NCBI GenBank assembly: GCA_037447655.1
Contig: JBBHKE010000294.1
Location: 285,748-322,089 of the forward strand
Origin: Zygnema cylindricum
Lineage: Eukaryota > Streptophyta > Zygnematophyceae > Zygnematales > Zygnemataceae
Direction of reading: 5' to 3'
DNA: 36,342 nucleotides
The notes below the pieces were generated by a model. It was not told the DNA's origin, made no database searches, and was given only the letters and a program-made list of their open reading frames with translations. Shown here in pieces: positions 31,810 through 36,342 of the stretch (the stretch's first letter is position 1; each line of letters opens with the position of its first letter). A program made the translations under genes and the position numbers.

Positions 31810-33868
31810 TCAGTGCTTTAACGGACGATCAGTAACTTCATCGTCGTCGCGTTTCCTTTTCGATCCAGACGGACCAGCATCATCTCCACCATTGATATCA
31901 TCGTCATCTTCGTCCTCAAAATCCTCATCCTCTTCCTCTTCCTCGCCAGGCTCATAGTCTACCTCCTCGTGGTCATCTTCTTGAACTGGCTGTACCAAAT
32001 ACTTTGTAGTGTATTTCTCTTCCTCGTCTTCCTCTTCATCATCATCCTCGTCATCGTTGTCATCATCCTGTAAAGAGAAACATGACATTTAAATTCCCTT
32101 CTCAAACAAATAAACCTGACGACAAGTACCAAAAAACTCCAAACATATCATTTGAACGTCAACACAAACAACTTCACGAGAAAATATCAGCAGCTAAACG
32201 TCCAGAACTTTCAGGCATTGCCTTCCTTTCCTGGAAAGAGACATTTAAAGGATAAAATGTCAGTATTTTATGACTTTTCTGACGCTGACAAACCTTTGCA
32301 GAAGTCCTTTTAGGCTCCTAAAAATTCAGCAGAAGAGGTCAGGCATTCACCAGAAGAGGTCAACAAGTCAATAGGAGTCGTCAAAAATTCAATGGAAAAG
32401 GTCAGCCAGCCCGGTATTTTAGTAAAGTAAGAACTTCGCTTCACCAACAATCAAGGTAAATTACACCAATCAGTTCACGACACATAAGATCCAATCTTGT
32501 TGGTAAAACTATGGCTCTGTTTTGTTACCCTAAATTTTTTGATTCATGAGAAATCCTCCATGAAACATCAAATAAACCTCAGCATCTGTTGCAAAAACTA
32601 TTTTATCAATTTGCTCTCATCGCCAGCCTCATCTTTAAAACATTATTCTCCTTAAAACACGAATTATCGCAAGAACATCTGACAGATTAAATGAAAAAAG
32701 AAAAAGACAAAAGACTTACCTGTTCTTTGTTGTCATTTTCTATTCCTTCACCTGTCCCCCCAGGAACCGCATCACCTCCTACCACTCCGTCCTCATCTTC
32801 ATCGTCATCACATTCATCTTCTCCATCATCCTCTTCAAAATCCTCCTCTACCTCTACCTCTCCTCCTCCTTGTACTTCTCCACTGGAAGGATACGCCTCT
32901 CCGCCTTCATCCTCCTGATCCTCATCCTCCTCTTCTTCATTATCATCATCTCCTACATCCTCCTCTCTCTCTCCTCCTTCCACTTCCACATTCTCTTCAA
33001 CCTCCTCTTCTCCAAAATCGTCGTCCTCTACCTCTTCATCGTCTTCTTCTTGTTCATAAAGTGAATTCCGTGCAACTTGGCCAGTAGTAATCCTCCTTTG
33101 GTCTCCCACTCCAACAGCTGTCAGTCCCTCCTTTCCCTCCTCTTCCTCATCCTCCACTTCTTCATCCTCCTCACCTTCACCATCTCCCTCACCAAATCCG
33201 TCTCCCTCCTCATCATCCTCTTCATCTTCTCCCTCAACTCCCTCCTCTTCGTCATCATCAACTATGTCTTCTACTGCGCCATTCACTCTCACAGCTTCCT
33301 CATCTCTCTCCTCTTCCACTTCATCCCCATCCTCCTCTCCCTCCTCCTCAAACTCATCATCCACGTCATCCTCCACATCATCCTCCTCCTCCTCCTCCTC
33401 CTCATTATCCTCTTGATCCTTCTTATCCAAATACTGTAAAGTAGGCATCATACCAAAAACTTTCGCCCTATAATCTACCACTTCTGTAATAGGACAAGCA
33501 TATAAGTCCAGTGATTTCAAATTCAGTTTTGATAAAGGCTCTACGTCAGTTAGAGACTGAATCCTATTATTACTTAAGTCAAGCTCTACTAACTCTGTCA
33601 ATCCAGCCTCTACTAAGTGCTCAAGACCACCGGATATTCGATTATCACTCAAAATAAGAGTCTGTAAATGTGGTAACTTAGGGAAGTTCTCTACAGTTGT
33701 CAATCCGATACAACTGAGAGAAAGCTCTTGCAACTGACTGTAACCTTGTAAAGATCCTACAGTGGAGATTTTAAGCTTTGAGTCAAGGTTTAGAGAAAGA
33801 GTAGCGTCTGGCGGTAAGCCTCCGGAAGCCACACGTGCGGCTTCTACTGCTTTATCCCACACTTCCAT
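31810..33868 (-). CDS. ANP32: ANP32-type leucine-rich acidic nuclear protein
   Basis: Two exons, 33868-32720 and 32067-31810, joined in phase 0 across a 652-bp intron, encode 468 residues. Residues 1 to about 155 form the ANP32 fold: LSLSCIGLTTVENFPKLPHL, LILSDNRISGG, LDLSNNRIQSL, LKSLDLYACPITEV and YLDKKDQEDN, i.e. four to five LRRs with the capping motif. From about 156 to 440 the chain is almost all Asp/Glu with few other residues, then a basic nuclear signal SKRKR (452-456) close to the C-terminus. Animal ANP32 proteins are about 250 residues; plant members are longer. Family roles are histone binding, phosphatase-2A inhibition and nuclear transport; no specific plant role is claimed. The intron cuts the acidic tail. 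ATG 33868 is the first Met and directly precedes the N-terminal helix. Confidence 0.93.
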
Positions 33869-34029
33869 TGGCGCTTGTAAAAGAAAAAAAAGAGTTAAAA
33901 GGATTTTTAAGTGTCATATAAAAGGAGGAGACGATTATCTTCAACAAAAAAAGGTGAGAGAGTTGCGGCCATGCTTGGACTACACACTGCAGTTACGCGC
34001 ACCTTCCTAGCAGCAGCATAGCAGATGAG

Positions 34030-34044
34030 TGACGTGTCACGTCA
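34030..34044. promoter_or_regulatory. ACGT-core palindrome upstream of the ANP32-type gene
   Basis: TGACGTGTCACGTCA, a perfect 15-base palindrome with arms TGACGTG and CACGTCA, 162 bases upstream of the start codon. Two ACGT cores of C-box/G-box hybrid type fit a paired bZIP site. Position and symmetry are seen; binding is inferred. Confidence 0.5.
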
Positions 34045-35879
34045 CGCAGTTCTTATACAGAAGGGAGACGGAGGGAAGGGAATTAATCAACTTTCGTTTC
34101 ATTGAAAGAGCGGGTTAATAAAAAACGGGGGAAGTATAGATAGAAAAGAGCTTGTTATTTTTATGAACTGCTAGCGAGACTTACCAGTGGGCAGGCATTT
34201 AAAAAAGGTTCGGAAATTTTAAAAATATTTGAAGCTTCTTGAGTGGGAACCTTGAAATTTTGAACTTTCAAATAAAAGCGAGGGATAGTGCAGAGGGCAG
34301 GTTTAGGGTTTAAGCCGATAGTGTGCTTGTTTCTTTGTCGTAAAGCTGAACAAAAGTCTACTGTACTCACGAGTACAAAAAAAAGCGTTTCTGTGTAGAT
34401 TTCCGACGTATCGTACGTAAACTCAATTTGTAGGTTATTGCATCTCTGGTGAAGTCTAGTACGGTCAAGATGCTGCAGTCTTGCCGCCACCGTGGCATCT
34501 CTTCAGCTACTGACTGGTCCAGAGGCCCTGAAAATGTACCATGAAACCGGAACGCAGGGTTCCGTGATTTTACGGCGGTTACATGGCTATGTTGCAAATG
34601 TTTTGGACTTGGTCCGTCCCCGGTTCGAGCTTTCCTGCCGTACACTCATAAGGGTTCCTAGTTTCCCACGCTGTCAATTTTACAGAGATCTCGCTGTTCG
34701 CGTACGGACTTTGGATGCACGTCGTGTGTGTACCGCACGACTTGAGCATCATACTGTCATGAGGATTAAAAATTACAGTGATCGTACGGTTGCGGGAGTG
34801 GACTTAACATGTCGCCACGTCTACTAACGAATGTACGGTACTTCAATTCTGCAGCAATTTACTGTGAATGTCGGTGCTGTCACATCCTTCTTGCTTCGCG
34901 AAGACGCAAACTACGAACTCGTGTACGGAACAGCAAAATAGCAAAGTACCAGATACCGATTCGAAATGCCCATCAACAGACTGACAGACAACGGCCGTAA
35001 TCGTTCAAGCCGATCGACGGCGAAGCTTTTCGGGAAGCCGTAACTTTTCCAATTCTCCCATTTCGGAACGGCCGTACGAAGTGAATATCGTGCGCTTGTG
35101 CCTCTGCAAGCGTACGAAAACAGAATGTAAAACGTAGCAACTATGACGTACCAGACACGTTACAAGTGGCGGTCGAGCGGAGAAAACGAGGTGTGGACCC
35201 AATCAGCGTGCTTGCGCGTGCGAAAAATCGCAAGGTTCATTACAGAACTACAGACCACCGTGTATCGCCATTGTGACGGGTCACTAATGCTACTGTAGCT
35301 GCTCTTGATTGATAATTTCGCCTAGCCTTCGCTCTGTTCAGTGAAGTCACGTGAAATCGCACTACATCTTTCGCAGGCGCACTTTAAACACGTACGCAGC
35401 GAATACGTTTAGTGTAGCAATTAGTGCGCGGCATAGGCAACCATGAGACTAGATCCGTTTGGATTAGGTTAGGTTCGGTGCAGTCCGGTTTAAACCCGGA
35501 ATTGAGATTTGCAAACCAAACCGAAGAGATGGATCCTGCCGAAACTGAACGGTTCAAACTGTTAAACCGCGCCAAAATTTCTTAATTATAATCATTTGCT
35601 GTCGAGGTCCAGACAAAGGCTTAAAAAAAGGAAAGACTAAAAGACTTTGTTTTGCTCAGTTCTCATAATAAAATTTCGTCGCATACAGAAAGTCAATAAC
35701 GAATGAAACAATGATTTTCAGATTTCGAATTGATTCAGATTTGAGATTACTGGTGATTACAGTACACAAGTAAAGAGTCTCCAGTTACTGTTAACTGTTG
35801 TCCCTATTTTTGCTGTTGTTGATACTGTTATTGTTAACTGTAACAATCCATTGAAGTAAAAGCTTCCAGGGACATGCGG

Positions 35880-35995
35880 ACACCAGTCTTTGTTCTGTCC
35901 CCTTCAAATGGGGTGTAAAGGTGTTTCCCAGTAAAGGTATTTTGGCTAACACGGAGCTGTTCCAGTTAAATTTTTATATTTGGGGCCCCACTGTA
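35880..35995. mobile_element. Possible pogo/Tigger-like transposon terminus
   Basis: The segment reads CCCTTCAAATGGGGTGTAAA ... GTGTTTCCCAGTAAAGG ... GGGGCCCCACTGTA. Ends of the form ...CCACTGTA with repeated row-like GGGGTGT/GGTGTTTCC words resemble Tc1/mariner-pogo termini. Only one end is visible; no transposase is recognised nearby. Confidence 0.3.
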
Positions 35996-36342
35996 CATTT
36001 TTGACATGCGCGGACTGACGCCGAGCTTGGAGCATTGACAATGGTTGATCGGAACAATAATGATGACGAAGCTCGATCCTAAATCCATATTTCCCAACAA
36101 CAAACCATATTATTGGCCAACAAAGCCACACAGGAAACACAGTAAGCTTCTGTATTCAGTACCAAATAATAAGTGTACACTGGAACTCGTAGACAATTAT
36201 TGCCAACACATCGTGAATCTGCAACGACGTGTATCACACATCACCCAGATTGCTCTTCCGACGGTAAGAATCAGAATTGTACAGAAGAGTTGTACCGTAA
36301 CCGTACTCCATGCTGTACTTTCATATCTGTTTCATGGAATGT

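Larger units (their letters stand above)
33869..36342. other. Upstream flank of the ANP32-type gene, no supported gene
   Basis: About 2.5 kb. From 34400 to 35420 the sequence is richer in CpG than the rest of the window and carries many CGTACG/GTACGG words (near 34417, 34696, 34786, 34831, 34923, 35071, 35110, 35389). Short open frames on the plus strand (34492-34827, 34809-35000) match no family I know. Near 35880-35995 there is a possible transposon end. Confidence 0.5.

Noticed and set aside
32691-33439. Plus-strand Ser/Pro- and Leu/Ile-rich open frames opposite the ANP32-type gene
   Set aside because: They are the mirror of the Asp/Glu triplet tract of the acidic tail.
34492-35000. Plus-strand genes in the CpG-rich region
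   Set aside because: The frames are short, match no family and show no splice or start context. They may simply reflect the lower stop frequency in GC-richer DNA.
1-36342. CRISPR arrays, bacterial operons, phage or toxin systems
   Set aside because: No spaced identical repeats, no Shine-Dalgarno-linked gene runs and clear spliceosomal introns: the window is eukaryotic nuclear DNA.

Overview
The window is a nuclear segment from a green plant, most likely a streptophyte outside the flowering plants (bryophyte, fern, lycophyte or charophyte; the exact group is inference). Evidence: GT-AG introns, a plastid-type ISPF gene with an N-terminal transit-like peptide, a UBE2O-type E2 with the plant PHO2/UBC23 architecture, a Ty1/copia element, AT-rich introns full of simple repeats, and plant-type telomere-like motifs.

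Layout. (1) 960-17805, minus: a DHX34-like DExH-box RNA helicase. I rebuilt 16 exons by joining splice sites in phase; the gene starts at 17805 and its C-terminal part runs off the left edge. Most of its introns carry minisatellites or purine/pyrimidine tracts. (2) 8040-13083, inside intron 5 and in the same orientation as the host gene: a complete, very young Ty1/copia retrotransposon with two near-identical LTRs, a 5-bp target duplication (GAGGA), a half-tRNA-iMet primer site, a polypurine tract and one long gag-pol frame. That frame has no in-frame ATG at its start. (3) 19100-19605: a candidate MITE with 26-bp inverted ends. (4) 20024-23175, minus: ISPF of the MEP isoprenoid pathway, broken by a 242-base assembly gap that probably holds the missing catalytic exon; a decayed copia reverse-transcriptase fragment lies in the same intron on the other strand. 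(5) 23176-23993: a divergent intergenic region with a GTACA array and a long imperfect hairpin. (6) 23994-28861, plus: a complete four-exon UBE2O/PHO2-type E2 ubiquitin-conjugating enzyme of 1,173 residues. (7) 28862-31809: mostly featureless. (8) 31810-33868, minus: a two-exon ANP32-type LRR acidic nuclear protein with a very long Asp/Glu tail. (9) 33869-36342: the upstream region of that gene, with an ACGT-core palindrome, a CpG- and CGTACG-rich stretch and a possible pogo/Tigger-like transposon end.

The four host genes are unrelated in function (RNA surveillance or processing, plastid isoprenoid synthesis, ubiquitin conjugation, chromatin/nuclear regulation), as is normal for a plant chromosome. 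I see no operon-like or clustered pathway. The most interesting material is the young retrotransposon and how its gag start sits in the LTR, its effect on the host helicase gene, and the repeat-built introns.
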